NCBI GenBank assembly: GCA_023415395.1
Contig: JAEZKN010000152.1
Span: forward strand, 1 to 40,766
Origin: Actinomycetes bacterium
GTDB lineage: Bacteria; Actinomycetota; Actinomycetes; Propionibacteriales; Nocardioidaceae
Length of the DNA stretch: 40,766 nucleotides
Direction: 5' to 3'
Made by a program: the position numbers and the translations under genes. Below, piece by piece: positions 7,812-16,750 of the stretch (the stretch's first letter is position 1; the number at the start of each line of letters is the position of its first letter). The notes under the pieces are model-generated. The model searched no databases and was not told the origin of the DNA. It worked only from the letters and a program-made list of their open reading frames with translations.

Positions 7812-8873
7812 ATGACACGCACATTGTCGGCGCCGGTCACCGTAGCGTTCGACTACACCCGCTCCACGGGACCGGTCGTCGGGCGCTTCCTCACCGGCCT
7901 GCGCGACGGCCGCGTCGTCGGCGGTCGTACGTCGGAGGGCCGGGTCGTCGTGCCGCCCCCGGAGTTCGACCCCGTGACCCACGAGCAGGTCGACGACTTC
8001 GTCGAGGTGGCGCCGGTCGGCACCGTCACGTCGTGGACGTGGGTGCCGGAGCCGGTGAAGGGCCAGCCCTTCGACCGGCCGTTCGCCTTCGTGCTGGTCC
8101 AGCTCGACGGCGCCGACGTGCCGATGCTGCACGCGCTGGACGTGTCCTCGCCCGACGAGGTGTCGACCGGGATGCGGGTGCGGGTGCGGTGGGCGGAGGA
8201 TCGGGTCGGCGCGATCACCGACATCGCGTGCTTCGAGCCGGCGGGTGGTTTCGAGACAGGCGCTAGCGCGCCTTCCTCAACCACCGAGGGGACGACAGAT
8301 GCCAGCGCGCCTTCCTCAACCACCGAGGGGGCGACCGACGCTGGCGCGCCTTCCTCAACCACCGAGGAAACCGGCTCGACCACCGGGGTCGACCCCGTGA
8401 CCGGCGTCGTCGTGCCGGTGTCGCTGGACTACCTCTACGCCGCGAGCCCCGAGGAGTCGGCGTTCTACCGCGGGCTCAACGAGGGCCGGATCGTCGGGCA
8501 GCGCTGCCCCACCTGCCAGAAGGTCTACGTGCCGCCCCGCAGCGCCTGCCCGGCCGACGGGACGCCGACGTCGGAGGAGGTCGAGGTGTCGCAGACCGGC
8601 ACCATCACGACGTTCTGCATCGTCAACGTGCCCTTCCTCGGTCAGAAGATCACGCCGCCGTACGTCTCGGCCTACGTGCTGCTCGACGGGGCCGACATCG
8701 CGGTCCTCCACCTGATCCTCGGCGTCCCGGCCGAGGAGGTGCGGATGGGCATGCGGGTGAAGGCGGTCTGGAAGCCGCGGGAGGAGTGGACCTACTCCCT
8801 GGAGAACATCGACCACTTCGAGCCCACCGGCGATCCCGACGCCGACTACGAGACCTACCGCCACCACCTCTGA
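7812..8873 (+). CDS. Tandem DUF35 (OB-fold/zinc-ribbon) protein, Rv3521-like, with repeat-derived linker
   Basis: 353 residues. Residues 1-145 form an OB-fold-type half without cysteines (VPEPVKGQPFDRPFAFVLVQLDGADVPML). Residues 195-353 form a second half with a zinc ribbon (RCPTC, PPRSACPAD; the usual fourth Cys is Asp) and an OB fold (PYVSAYVLLDGADIAVLHLI). DUF35 proteins pair with thiolase-like aldolases, as ChsH2 does with Ltp2, so this is the probable partner of Ltp3/Ltp4 encoded directly after it. The two halves are joined by a Thr/Ser/Ala-rich linker with three 13-residue repeats encoded by an inserted palindrome and its 39-base duplications. KstR-controlled, probably leaderless. Confidence 0.87.
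   Translation: MTRTLSAPVTVAFDYTRSTGPVVGRFLTGLRDGRVVGGRTSEGRVVVPPPEFDPVTHEQVDDFVEVAPVGTVTSWTWVPEPVKGQPFDRPFAFVLVQLDGADVPMLHALDVSSPDEVSTGMRVRVRWAEDRVGAITDIACFEPAGGFETGASAPSSTTEGTTDASAPSSTTEGATDAGAPSSTTEETGSTTGVDPVTGVVVPVSLDYLYAASPEESAFYRGLNEGRIVGQRCPTCQKVYVPPRSACPADGTPTSEEVEVSQTGTITTFCIVNVPFLGQKITPPYVSAYVLLDGADIAVLHLILGVPAEEVRMGMRVKAVWKPREEWTYSLENIDHFEPTGDPDADYETYRHHL
8244..8285 (+). repeat. 42-bp palindromic element inserted in frame (copy A)
   Basis: The outer arms are GGTGGTT (8244-8250) and AACCACC (8279-8285). Inner stems are GAG/CTC and GGCGC/GCGCC around a TAGC loop, giving a hairpin-capable element. 38 of 42 bases match copy B inside fadE31 (33424-33465). It is a multiple of three, begins on a codon boundary, and encodes GGFETGASAPSSTT. 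Confidence 0.85.
8262..8378 (+). repeat. Three 39-base tandem repeats derived from the palindrome's right half
   Basis: Units at 8262-8300, 8301-8339 and 8340-8378. Each contains GCGCCTTCCTCAACCACCGA and encodes a 13-residue unit beginning ASAPSSTTEG, ASAPSSTTEG or AGAPSSTTEE. The period of 39 keeps the frame, lengthening the inter-domain linker of the DUF35 protein. Confidence 0.9.
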
Positions 8874-8884
8874 GGGGCTGACAG

Positions 8885-9936
8885 ATGAGAGACGTTGCCG
8901 TCGTCGGGTTCGCCCAGCGCCAGATGGCCGAGTTCGACGGGTCGCCGACCTGCGTGGAGCTGCTCGTGCCGCTCTTCGCCGAGTGCTACGAGCAGACCGG
9001 CTGGACCCGCCAGGACGTGGGGTTCTGGTGTTCGGGGTCCTCGGACTACCTGGCCGGGCGGTCCTTCTCGTTCGTCCAGGCCGTCGACGCGATCGGCGTG
9101 ATCCCGCCGGTCAACGAGTCCCACGTCGAGATGGACCTGGCCTGGGCGATGTACGAGGCCTGGCTGAAGATCCAGACCGGCGAGGTCGACACCGCACTGG
9201 TCTACGCCTTCGGCAAGTCCTCGGCCGGCGTGCTCCGCCGGTCGCTGAGCCTCCAGCTCGAGCCGTACACGATGACGCCGCTGTGGCCCGACACCGTGTC
9301 GTTGGCCGCGCTGCAGGCGCGGGTCGGCATCGACGCCGGAGCCTGGGACGAGCGGGCCATGGCCGAGGTCGCGAACCGCTCGCTCACCGACGCGGAGAAG
9401 AACGAGTTCGCGGTCCGCAAGGGTGGCTCGTCGGTCGAGGAGCTGCTGGCCCGGCCGGTGTACGCCGACCCCCTGCGCAAGCACGACTGCTCCCCCGTCA
9501 CCGACGGCGCGGCCGCGATCGTGCTGGCCGCGGGCGACCGGGCGCGCGACGTACGCGAGAAGCCCGCGTGGATCAGCGGCATCGCCCACTCCATCGACCC
9601 GATGAGCATGGGCACCCGCGACCTGAACCGCGCTCCCTCCGCCGCCCGCGCGGCGGCCGCCGTGGACCTGGACGGTGTCGAGGTGGCCGAGCTGCACGCG
9701 CCGTTCAGCCACCAGGAGCTGATCCTGCGCCGCGAGCTCGGCCTGCCCGACGACGTCCGCATCAACCCGTCCGGCGGAGCGCTCACGAGCAACCCGATGT
9801 TCTCCGGCGGCGGCATCCGCATCGGCGAGGCGGCGACGCGCATCTGGTCCGGCGAGACCGCCAAGGCGGTCGCCCACGCGACCTCCGGGCCCGCCCTGCA
9901 GCAGAACCTCCTGTGCGTCCTGGAAGGACAGAGCTG

Positions 9937-9937
<1 letters not shown>
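8885..9937 (+). CDS. ltp4: Thiolase-like lipid-transfer protein Ltp4 (probable side-chain aldolase subunit)
   Basis: 350 residues of the SCP-x/thiolase-like superfamily, starting RDVAVVGFAQRQM. The conserved C-terminal NPSGGALTSNPMFSGGG replaces the thiolase glycine loop. The position of the thiolase nucleophile (usually in a CASG-type motif) reads VNESHVEMDLAW, with no cysteine, so ordinary thiolysis is unlikely. Length and place agree with Rv3522. In Rhodococcus, Ltp3 and Ltp4 are reported to be needed for C-24-branched sterol side chains, and Ltp2-ChsH2 is a retro-aldolase. A similar DUF35-assisted retro-aldol role is inferred. It sits 11 bases after the DUF35 gene and overlaps ltp3 by one base. 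Confidence 0.85.
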
Positions 9938-11103
<1,166 letters not shown>

Positions 11104-11113
11104 GCGACCCGGC

Positions 11114-11119
11114 TAGCCT
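11114..11119 (+). promoter_or_regulatory. -10 hexamer of a leaderless DUF2007 transcript
   Basis: TAGCCT followed by exactly six bases and the ATG at 11126. No Shine-Dalgarno sequence fits the short gap. Confidence 0.5.
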
Positions 11120-11125
11120 CGGGGC

Positions 11126-11344
11126 ATGGCCGAGCTCTTCCGCACCAACGACGTGGCGCTGATCGCGGTCACCGAGGCCCTCCTCACCGAGGCGGAGATC
11201 CCCTACCAGGTGGCCGACCGGCACTCGTCGGTGCTCGAGGGCTCCCTGCGCTTCCTCCAGATGCGGGTGCTGGTCGTGGACGACCGCATCGAGGAGGCGC
11301 GCGAGCTGCTGCGAGACGCCGACCTGGGCGAGTGGGTCGGCTAG
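11126..11344 (+). CDS. DUF2007 domain protein (putative signal-transducing protein)
   Basis: 72 residues matching the small DUF2007 fold: ELFRTNDVALIAVTEALLTEAEIPYQV, then LQMRVLVVDDRIEEARELLRD. The family has a ferredoxin-like alpha/beta layout with the recurrent IPY and V.V...D...A..LL pattern. No catalytic residues are evident and the molecular role is unknown. Its stop TAG forms part of the next gene's -10 box. It is not evidently part of steroid metabolism. Confidence 0.82.
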   Translation: MAELFRTNDVALIAVTEALLTEAEIPYQVADRHSSVLEGSLRFLQMRVLVVDDRIEEARELLRDADLGEWVG

Positions 11345-11347
11345 TCT
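11342..11347 (+). promoter_or_regulatory. -10 hexamer of a leaderless clgR/popR-like transcript
   Basis: TAGTCT overlaps the stop codon of the DUF2007 gene and is followed by exactly six bases and the ATG at 11354. Confidence 0.5.
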
Positions 11348-11353
11348 CCGGAC

Positions 11354-11665
11354 ATGGGTGAGCTGATCGCGTTCCCGAGCCCCGACCGGGCCCCCGCTGC
11401 CGAGCCCGAGCCACTCTGGCGCGAGGCCGTCGGGAAGGAGCTCCGCGCCGAGCGCCAGGCGGCGCAGCGCACCCTCGCCGACGTCGCCCAGCGGGCGGGC
11501 GTCTCGACCCAGTACCTCTCCGAGGTCGAGCGCGGCCTCAAGGAGCCCAGCTCGGAGGTCCTCGGCGCCGTCGCCGGCGCGCTCGGCCTCCGGCTGGTCG
11601 ACCTCACGACCCGGGTGAGCCGGCAGCTCACCCGGGTCTCGGGCCCGGTCTGCCTGGCCGCTTAG
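11354..11665 (+). CDS. ClgR/PopR-like XRE regulator of clpP genes with C-terminal -LAA
   Basis: 103 residues. The HTH (about 32-88) reads ELRAERQAAQRTLADVAQRAGVSTQYLSEVERGLKEPSSEVLGAV. The QYLSE(V/I)ERG.KEPSSE signature is that of ClgR/PopR, the activators of clp genes. The protein ends VCLAA. In Streptomyces, ClgR and PopR carry C-terminal alanines needed for their degradation by ClpP, so this tail is a likely degron giving feedback. It is convergent with the clpP operon (stops overlap by a few bases with the next gene). Which promoter it acts on is not visible. Confidence 0.85.
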   Translation: MGELIAFPSPDRAPAAEPEPLWREAVGKELRAERQAAQRTLADVAQRAGVSTQYLSEVERGLKEPSSEVLGAVAGALGLRLVDLTTRVSRQLTRVSGPVCLAA

Positions 11666-12435
11666 TAGCCCGGGAAGACCCGCCGCAGGTCGTCGAGCGT
11701 CACGCTGCCCTCGACGGTCACGTCGCCGGCGTACGGATCCTTCAGCCGGCCGTTGAGCAGCCGGATGAACGCCTCGGGAGTGCCGTGGAACGTCGCGGTG
11801 GGCGACTCCACGCGCGCGACCACGGTGGCGCCGGAGTCGAGGACCAGGCCCGCCCCCGGCACGGCGACCGAGGCCGGCTCGGGCAGCTCGCCCGGCTTCG
11901 CGGAGAAGCCGAGGATGAAGCCCAGCGGCCCCCGGAAGAGCTCGACGAGCAGCTCGGCCGACTCCGGGTGCACCTGCGCCGCCGGGTCGAGCCCGACCCG
12001 CACGTCCCACGAGTGGTTGGCGACCTCGTTGAGCCGCATGCCGAGCGCGACCTCGAGCGGCACCGGGTCGGGCAGGAAGCCGAGGTCGACCTGCAGCGAC
12101 GCGCGCTGCTCGGCCGAGAGGCCCTCCACCGTCTCGAGCCACCGGGCGTTGTGCTCGACGAACCAGGCCGCCTGGTCCAGGGGGCCGGCCGCGTCCCAGC
12201 GCGCCCAGACAGCATGGGTGTCGGTCGGCTCGACCTGCTCGCCCGCCGCCCGAGCGATCGGCGCGCGGGTGATCTCGGCGCCGCTGCCGAGGTGGGAGAG
12301 CACCTGGGCGACCGTCCACTCCGACGCGCCGCTCGGCGCCTCGAAGGACTCGTCGGGAAGGTTCGGCAGCAGCGCGACGAGGACGTCGTGCTCGGCCCGG
12401 AGGGCGGTGATCGTGCGGTCCACGAGTTGGGTCAT
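11662..12435 (-). CDS. Maleylpyruvate isomerase/DinB-like mycothiol-dependent family protein (TIGR03083-type)
   Basis: 257 residues. The N-terminal half has the four-helix DinB-like/MDMPI pattern: ALLPNLPDESFEAPSGASEWTVAQVLSHLGSGAEI (W.V..VL.HL, first metal His) and RLNEVANHSWDVRVGLDP (second His cluster, H.WD). The C-terminal half is an SCP2-like domain (TATFHGTPEAFIRLLNGR). Family members are actinobacterial metal-binding proteins, some using mycothiol. The substrate here is unknown. The start is ambiguous: ATG 12435 is used, but ATG 12468, overlapping the clpP stop as ATGA, would add 11 residues and couple it to clpP. Confidence 0.8.
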   Translation of the reverse strand: MTQLVDRTITALRAEHDVLVALLPNLPDESFEAPSGASEWTVAQVLSHLGSGAEITRAPIARAAGEQVEPTDTHAVWARWDAAGPLDQAAWFVEHNARWLETVEGLSAEQRASLQVDLGFLPDPVPLEVALGMRLNEVANHSWDVRVGLDPAAQVHPESAELLVELFRGPLGFILGFSAKPGELPEPASVAVPGAGLVLDSGATVVARVESPTATFHGTPEAFIRLLNGRLKDPYAGDVTVEGSVTLDDLRRVFPGY

Positions 12436-12464
12436 GTCCGCACCAACACCTTCCCCGGACCCGG

Positions 12465-13067
12465 TCATTCCAGCGCGAGCTTCCGGCTGTCGAGCACGCC
12501 GTCGGCCAGGCCGTAGGCCACCGCCTCCTCGGCGGAGAGGATCAGGTCGCGGTCGGTGTCCTCGCGCAGCCGCTCCACGGACTGCCCCGTGTGCCGCGCG
12601 AGGATCTCCTCCATCGCCCCGCGCAGACGCACGATCTCCTTGGCCTGCAGCGCGAGGTCCGGCAGCGTGCCCTGGCCACCACCTGAGGGTTGGTGCAGCA
12701 CGACGCGCGCGTGTGGGAGCACCATCCGGCTGCCCGGCGTACCACCGGCGAGGAGGACGGCGGCGCCGGACGCGGCCTGCCCCACGCACGTGGTGCCGAC
12801 GGGCGAGCGGACGAACTCCATCGTGTCGTAGATCGCGAGCATCGCCGTGACCGAGCCGCCGGGCGAGTTCAGGTAGAGGTTGATCGGCGTCTCCGGGCTC
12901 TCCGACTCCAGGTGCAGGAGCTGGGCGATGACGACGTTGGCGACGCCGTCGTCGATCTCGGTGCCGATGTAGACGATCCGGTCGGTGAGCAGCCGGCTGT
13001 AGATGTCGACCGCCCGCTCCCCGCGCACGGTCTTCTCGACCACCGACGGGATGGTGTAGGTGCTCAT
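12465..13067 (-). CDS. clpP: ATP-dependent Clp protease proteolytic subunit (second of pair)
   Basis: 200 residues, peptidase S14. The catalytic triad is visible: Ser100 in GQAASGAAVLL, His125 in PHARVVLHQP, and an Asp in the EDTDRDLILSAEEA region. The oxyanion and handle motif LNSPGGSV is present. The ATG overlaps the upstream clpP stop as ATGA, so the pair is translated together and should form a mixed two-ring ClpP tetradecamer driven by ClpX or ClpC. The nearby ClgR/PopR-like regulator recalls the Streptomyces clpP3-clpP4/popR arrangement. Whether this is the housekeeping pair or a second one cannot be told here, but the absence of tig and clpX next door favours a second pair. Confidence 0.92.
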   Translation of the reverse strand: MSTYTIPSVVEKTVRGERAVDIYSRLLTDRIVYIGTEIDDGVANVVIAQLLHLESESPETPINLYLNSPGGSVTAMLAIYDTMEFVRSPVGTTCVGQAASGAAVLLAGGTPGSRMVLPHARVVLHQPSGGGQGTLPDLALQAKEIVRLRGAMEEILARHTGQSVERLREDTDRDLILSAEEAVAYGLADGVLDSRKLALE

Positions 13068-13672
13068 CGGCCGACTCCGAAGGCGGCGGCGGGACGAGCC
13101 GGCGTCACCGCGGCGACGTCGGTCAGCACCTGGTCGACGAAGCCGTACTCGCGCGCCTCCTCGGCGGTGAACCACCGGTCGCGCAGCGAGTCCCGCTCGA
13201 CCCGATCACGCGGCTGCCCGGTGTGCTCGGCGATGAGGTCGAGCAGCACGTTCTTCACGTGCTCGAGGTTCTCAGCCTGGATCTCGATGTCGATCGCCGT
13301 CCCGCCGATCCCGGCCGAGCCCTGGTGCATGAGGATCCGCGAGTGCGGCAGCGCGAAGCGCTTGCCCGGCGTGCCCGCAGAGAGCAGGAACTGGCCCATG
13401 CTGGCCGCCAGGCCCATCGCGAGCGTGCTGACGTCGTTCGGGATCAGCCGCATGGTGTCGTAGATGGCCAGGCCGGCGCTGACCGAGCCGCCGGGAGAGT
13501 TGATGTAGAGGCTGATGTCGCGGTGCGGGTCCTCGGCCGAGAGGAGCAGGAGCTCGGCGCAGATCTTGTTGGCGATCGTGTCGTCGACCTCCTGGCCGAG
13601 GACGATGATGCGCTGGTGCAGCAGCCGGTCGGCCGCGGAGAGCCCGGAGGCGGGGGTCGGTGTCTGGGTCAT
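13064..13672 (-). CDS. clpP: ATP-dependent Clp protease proteolytic subunit (first of pair)
   Basis: 202 residues, peptidase S14 with Ser91 in GLAASMGQFLL, His116 in PHSRILMHQG, Asp in SLRDRWFTAEEA, and YINSPGGSV. The first 12 residues are a short propeptide-like extension. The start ATG has GGAGG very close upstream. The aldo/keto reductase gene ends 27 bases upstream on the same strand, so the clpP pair may be read from that promoter or from one within the gap. An imperfect repeat, GTTCGG then CCCGAC, in the gap (around 13681-13697) vaguely resembles a ClgR site but is not convincing. Confidence 0.92.
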   Translation of the reverse strand: MTQTPTPASGLSAADRLLHQRIIVLGQEVDDTIANKICAELLLLSAEDPHRDISLYINSPGGSVSAGLAIYDTMRLIPNDVSTLAMGLAASMGQFLLSAGTPGKRFALPHSRILMHQGSAGIGGTAIDIEIQAENLEHVKNVLLDLIAEHTGQPRDRVERDSLRDRWFTAEEAREYGFVDQVLTDVAAVTPARPAAAFGVGR

Positions 13673-13699
13673 GCCTCCAGGGTTCGGCCCCGCCCGACC

Positions 13700-14614
13700 T
13701 CAGGGAAGCGGATCCGCTCCCGGCAGATCCGCTGGGAGCAGATCCAGCGACGCGAGCGCCGAGTCCAGCTGCTCGACCGAGCTGACGCCGACGATCGGCT
13801 TCCAGCCGCGCCCCACCAGCCAGGCGAGGACCAGGCGGGACCGGGGTACGCCGCGCGCCTCGGCCTCCCGGGTCAGCGCGGCCATCCGCGCGGTCGTGCC
13901 GGGGTGGTCGTAGGCCTCGGGGAACGGCCGGTCGTCGCGGTCGTAGCTGCCCTGGACGAGCGGGCTGTAGACCCACAGCTCGACGTCCGGGTGCTCGTCG
14001 AGGTAGTCGACGGTCTCGTCGCTGACGAACCCGAACCGGTGGTCCTTGCCCGGCACCTGCGCGCCCGGGCGCGGGTCGACGTAGGACGTCGTGAGCTGGA
14101 GGGCGGTCCACGGCTCGACCCCCATCGCAGCCGCGAGGGCCCGGCCGCGCTCGACCCGCCACGTCGGGTGGTTGGAGACGCCGAGGCGGCGCACCAGGCC
14201 ACGCGAGACCAGGCCGCCGAACGCGGAGACCGTCTCCTCCAGGTCGGTGGCCCGGTCCTCCCCGTGCGCCCAGTAGACGTCGATCGTCTCGATGCCCAGG
14301 CGCTCCAGGCTCCGAGCGGACTCGCGCTCGATCACCGCCGCCGAGAGACCCTCGATGCCGCCGTCGTCGGTGGGCTCCACGCCGACCTTCGTGGCGATCA
14401 CGAGCTCGTCGCGCAGGCCCGGGTTGGCCGCCAGCCACCGGCCCAGCAGCTCCTCGCTCTGGCCGCCGTGGCCGGTCGGCGAGGACCAGAAGGAGTAGCA
14501 GTTGGCGGTGTCGAGGGTGCGGCCGCCGGCCTCGACGAACCGGTCGAGCAGCGCGAAGGACGTCGCCTCGTCCGTACGGGTGCCGAAGTACATCGTGCCG
14601 AGGATGAGGTCCAT
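13700..14614 (-). CDS. Aldo/keto reductase
   Basis: 304 residues, NADPH-dependent (beta/alpha)8 reductase: AGGRTLDTANCYSFW carries the catalytic Asp-Tyr pair, VIATKVGVEPT the Lys, DVYWAHGEDRATDLEETVSAFGGLV the His, and GVSNHPTWRV and GVSSVEQL the cofactor-binding end. It probably reduces a carbonyl on a small molecule or sugar, and the specificity is not evident. It shares a tight back-to-back promoter with methionine aminopeptidase, with a -10 TAGGCT six bases from its ATG. It may lead the clpP operon (27-base gap). The gene is not obviously steroid-related, although AKRs can act on keto-steroids. Confidence 0.88.
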   Translation of the reverse strand: MDLILGTMYFGTRTDEATSFALLDRFVEAGGRTLDTANCYSFWSSPTGHGGQSEELLGRWLAANPGLRDELVIATKVGVEPTDDGGIEGLSAAVIERESARSLERLGIETIDVYWAHGEDRATDLEETVSAFGGLVSRGLVRRLGVSNHPTWRVERGRALAAAMGVEPWTALQLTTSYVDPRPGAQVPGKDHRFGFVSDETVDYLDEHPDVELWVYSPLVQGSYDRDDRPFPEAYDHPGTTARMAALTREAEARGVPRSRLVLAWLVGRGWKPIVGVSSVEQLDSALASLDLLPADLPGADPLP

Positions 14615-14620
14615 GATCCG

Positions 14621-14634
14621 AGCCTAGATAGGGT
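14621..14634. promoter_or_regulatory. Back-to-back leaderless promoters of the aldo/keto reductase and map genes
   Basis: TAGGCT on the minus strand (14626-14621) and TAGGGT on the plus strand (14629-14634) are two bases apart. Each is followed by exactly six bases and then a start codon (ATG 14614, GTG 14641). The whole intergenic region is only 26 bases. Confidence 0.6.
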
Positions 14635-14640
14635 TTCGGG

Positions 14641-15408
14641 GTGATCGAGCTCCGCACCCCGAACCAGATCGAGCAGATGCGCCCGGCCGGGCACTTCGTC
14701 GCCGACGTCATCACCGCGCTCGCCGAGAAGGCCGACGTGGGAGTGAACCTGCTCGAGCTCGACGAGCTCGCGCACGCGATGATCCGCGAGCGCGGCGCGG
14801 AGTCGTGCTACATCGACTACCACCCGTCGTTCGGCGCCTCACCCTTCGGCAAGGTCCTCTGCACCTCGGTCAACGACGCCGTGCTGCACGGCCTCCCCCA
14901 CGACTACGCCCTCCAGGACGGCGACCTGCTCAGCGTCGACTTCGCCGCGAGCGTCGACGGCTGGGTCGCCGACTCCGCGCTGAGCGTCGTCGTCGGCACG
15001 CCCCGCCCGGAGGACCTCGACCTGATCGAGACCACCGGGCGGGCCCTGGACGCCGCGATCGCCGAGGCGAAGCCGGGCAACCGCCTCGGCGACATCTCCG
15101 CCGCCATCGGCGACGTGGCCCGGTCCGCCGGGCTCGGCGTCAACCTGCAGTTCGGCGGGCACGGCGTCGGCCGCACCATGCACGGCGAGCCGCACGTGCC
15201 CAACGACGGTCGGGCCGGGCGCGGCCTGAAGCTGCGGCCGGGCCTGGTGATCGCGATCGAGCCGTGGTTCCTGCACACCACCGACGAGATCTACACCGAC
15301 GAGGACGGCTGGACGCTGCGCAGCAAGGACGGCTCCCGCGGCGCCCACATGGAGCACACGGTGGCCATCACCATCGACGGCCCGCTGGTGCTCACCGCCC
15401 GCGACTGA
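14641..15408 (+). CDS. map: Type I methionine aminopeptidase
   Basis: 255 residues, the usual length for bacterial MetAP without the zinc-finger extension. Metal ligands are readable: Asp in LLSVDFAASVDGW and VADSALSV, His in FGGHGVGRTMHGEP, Glu in VIAIEPWF, and Glu in MEHTVAITIDG. It removes the initiator methionine from nascent proteins. Start is GTG with no Shine-Dalgarno sequence. A -10 hexamer six bases upstream predicts a leaderless message. Actinobacteria often carry several map paralogues, and this one is away from the ribosomal operon, so it is probably a second copy. Confidence 0.92.
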   Translation: MIELRTPNQIEQMRPAGHFVADVITALAEKADVGVNLLELDELAHAMIRERGAESCYIDYHPSFGASPFGKVLCTSVNDAVLHGLPHDYALQDGDLLSVDFAASVDGWVADSALSVVVGTPRPEDLDLIETTGRALDAAIAEAKPGNRLGDISAAIGDVARSAGLGVNLQFGGHGVGRTMHGEPHVPNDGRAGRGLKLRPGLVIAIEPWFLHTTDEIYTDEDGWTLRSKDGSRGAHMEHTVAITIDGPLVLTARD

Positions 15409-15428
15409 AGCCGGGGTGGGTCGGCGCC

Positions 15429-16667
15429 TCAGGCGTAGCGGACCTGCAGCTCCTTGAGGCCGTTGACCCAGGAGTGCCGCAGGCGCGCCGGCTCGGCGAG
15501 CTTGCTGATGTCGGGGGCGTGGTCGGCCAGGGCGTTGAAGATGACCCGGATCTCCTGGCGGGCCAGGTTGGCGCCGAGGCAGTAGTGGGCGCCGTGGCCA
15601 CCGAAGCCCAGCTGCGGGTTGGGGTCGCGCAGGACGTCGAAGGTGAACGGGTCCTCGAAGACGTCCTCGTCGAAGTTCGCGCTGGCGTAGAAGAGCGCCG
15701 CCCGCTCGCCCTTCTTGAACTGCACGCCGCCGACCTCGACGTCGTTGAGCGCGGTGCGCTGGAAGACGCTGACCGGCGTCGCCCACCGGACCACCTCGTC
15801 GACCATGGTCGCCGGACGGTCGCGCTTCCAGATCTCCCACTGCTCGGGGTTGTCGAGGAAGGCGTTCATGCCGTGCGAGATCGCGTTGCGCGTGGTCTCG
15901 TTGCCCGCCACCGCCAGCAGGATGACGAAGTAGCCGAACTCGTCGTCGGTGAGGCCGCGCTCGCCCTTGTGCGCGTTGATCAGCTTGGTGATGAGGTCAT
16001 CGCGCGGGTTGGCCTTGCGCTCGGCCGCCAGCATCATCGCGTAGCCGAGGATCTCCGCGGCCGCGACGTCGTTCTCGCCGGCGTAGTCGGGGTCCTCGCC
16101 GGCCAGCATCTGGTTGGACCAGTCGAAGAGCTTGTGGCGGTCCTCCTGCGGCACGCCGATGAGGTCGGCGATCGCCTGGAGCGGAAGCTCGGCCGCGATC
16201 TCCTCGACGAAGTTGCCGGTGCCGCGGGCGACCGCCGCCTGCACGATCTCGTTGCCGCGGCGGACCATCGTCTCCTCGAGCTCCGCGATGGAGCGGGGCG
16301 TGAAGCCACGGGAGATGATCGCGCGGGTCTGGGTGTGCTCGGGCGGGTCCTGGTTGATGAGGATGACGCGCTGGAGCTCGATCTGCTCGCGCAGCATCTC
16401 GGTGGGGAACCGGATGATCGCGCCGTTCTCGTAGGTCGACCAGTTCTTGCTGTCCTTGGAGATCGCCGAGACGTCCTCGTGCCGGGTCACCGCGTAGTAG
16501 CCCGCCTGCCCCTCCGGCGCGAAGCCCGTGGTCCACGCGGGCTCCTGGTCCACCCACACGATCGGCGAGTGCTGGCGGGCCGCGCGGAACTGCTCGTGCG
16601 GGATCGCGGCCTGGTTCACGTCGGGGTCGGTGAAGTCGAATCCCTCGGGCAGGGCGGTAGCGGTCAC
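15429..16667 (-). CDS. cyp125: Cytochrome P450 CYP125-like (sterol C26/C27 hydroxylase)
   Basis: 412 residues from GTG 16667 (AGGGA eight bases upstream). P450 hallmarks: I-helix AVAGNETTRNA, K-helix ExxR in VDEVVRWATPV, and the haem loop FGGHGAHYCLG with ligand Cys about 363. LPEGFDFTDPD at the N-terminus, IISRGFTPRS and DPFTFDVLRDPNPQ are close to M. tuberculosis CYP125A1, which oxidises the terminal methyl of cholesterol or cholestenone to start side-chain breakdown. It is divergent from fadA5 across two KstR palindromes, as Rv3545c/Rv3546 are. Redox partners are not in the window. CYP142 would be the alternative, but the sequence is nearer CYP125. Confidence 0.88.
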   Translation of the reverse strand: MTATALPEGFDFTDPDVNQAAIPHEQFRAARQHSPIVWVDQEPAWTTGFAPEGQAGYYAVTRHEDVSAISKDSKNWSTYENGAIIRFPTEMLREQIELQRVILINQDPPEHTQTRAIISRGFTPRSIAELEETMVRRGNEIVQAAVARGTGNFVEEIAAELPLQAIADLIGVPQEDRHKLFDWSNQMLAGEDPDYAGENDVAAAEILGYAMMLAAERKANPRDDLITKLINAHKGERGLTDDEFGYFVILLAVAGNETTRNAISHGMNAFLDNPEQWEIWKRDRPATMVDEVVRWATPVSVFQRTALNDVEVGGVQFKKGERAALFYASANFDEDVFEDPFTFDVLRDPNPQLGFGGHGAHYCLGANLARQEIRVIFNALADHAPDISKLAEPARLRHSWVNGLKELQVRYA

Positions 16668-16687
16668 GGGAGGTCCCTCTCGTCGGA

Positions 16688-16701
16688 TGGAACACGTTCT
16701 A
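16688..16701. promoter_or_regulatory. KstR operator, cyp125 side
   Basis: TGGAAC-AC-GTTCTA fits TnnAACnnGTTnnA. It lies 20 bases upstream of the cyp125 GTG, downstream of a possible minus-strand -10 (TATTGT), i.e. placed to block transcription start or clearance. Confidence 0.8.
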
Positions 16702-16750
16702 GTGACGGACAATACATACCGAAGGTACGGAAGGGAAGATTGTCCCGGAT

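Noticed and set aside
7755..8132. Upstream extension of the F420-dependent oxidoreductase
   Set aside because: It would run through the KstR operator and the divergent DUF35 gene and encodes no conserved residues; ATG 7754 has a good ribosome-binding site and the conserved N-terminus.
8262..8378. Threonine/serine-rich linker as a glycosylated surface stalk
   Set aside because: The protein has no signal peptide and belongs to a cytoplasmic enzyme-partner family. The repeats are better explained by duplication of the palindromic element.
12468..12789. Upstream extension of the maleylpyruvate-isomerase-like gene
   Set aside because: It overlaps the conserved end of clpP on the same strand and has no family similarity. 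Only ATG 12468 or 12435 is plausible.
13712..13728. GGATCC-centred 12-base palindrome near the end of the aldo/keto reductase gene as a ClgR operator
   Set aside because: It is explained by coding sequence (repeated GATCCGCT codons) and does not resemble ClgR/PopR sites.
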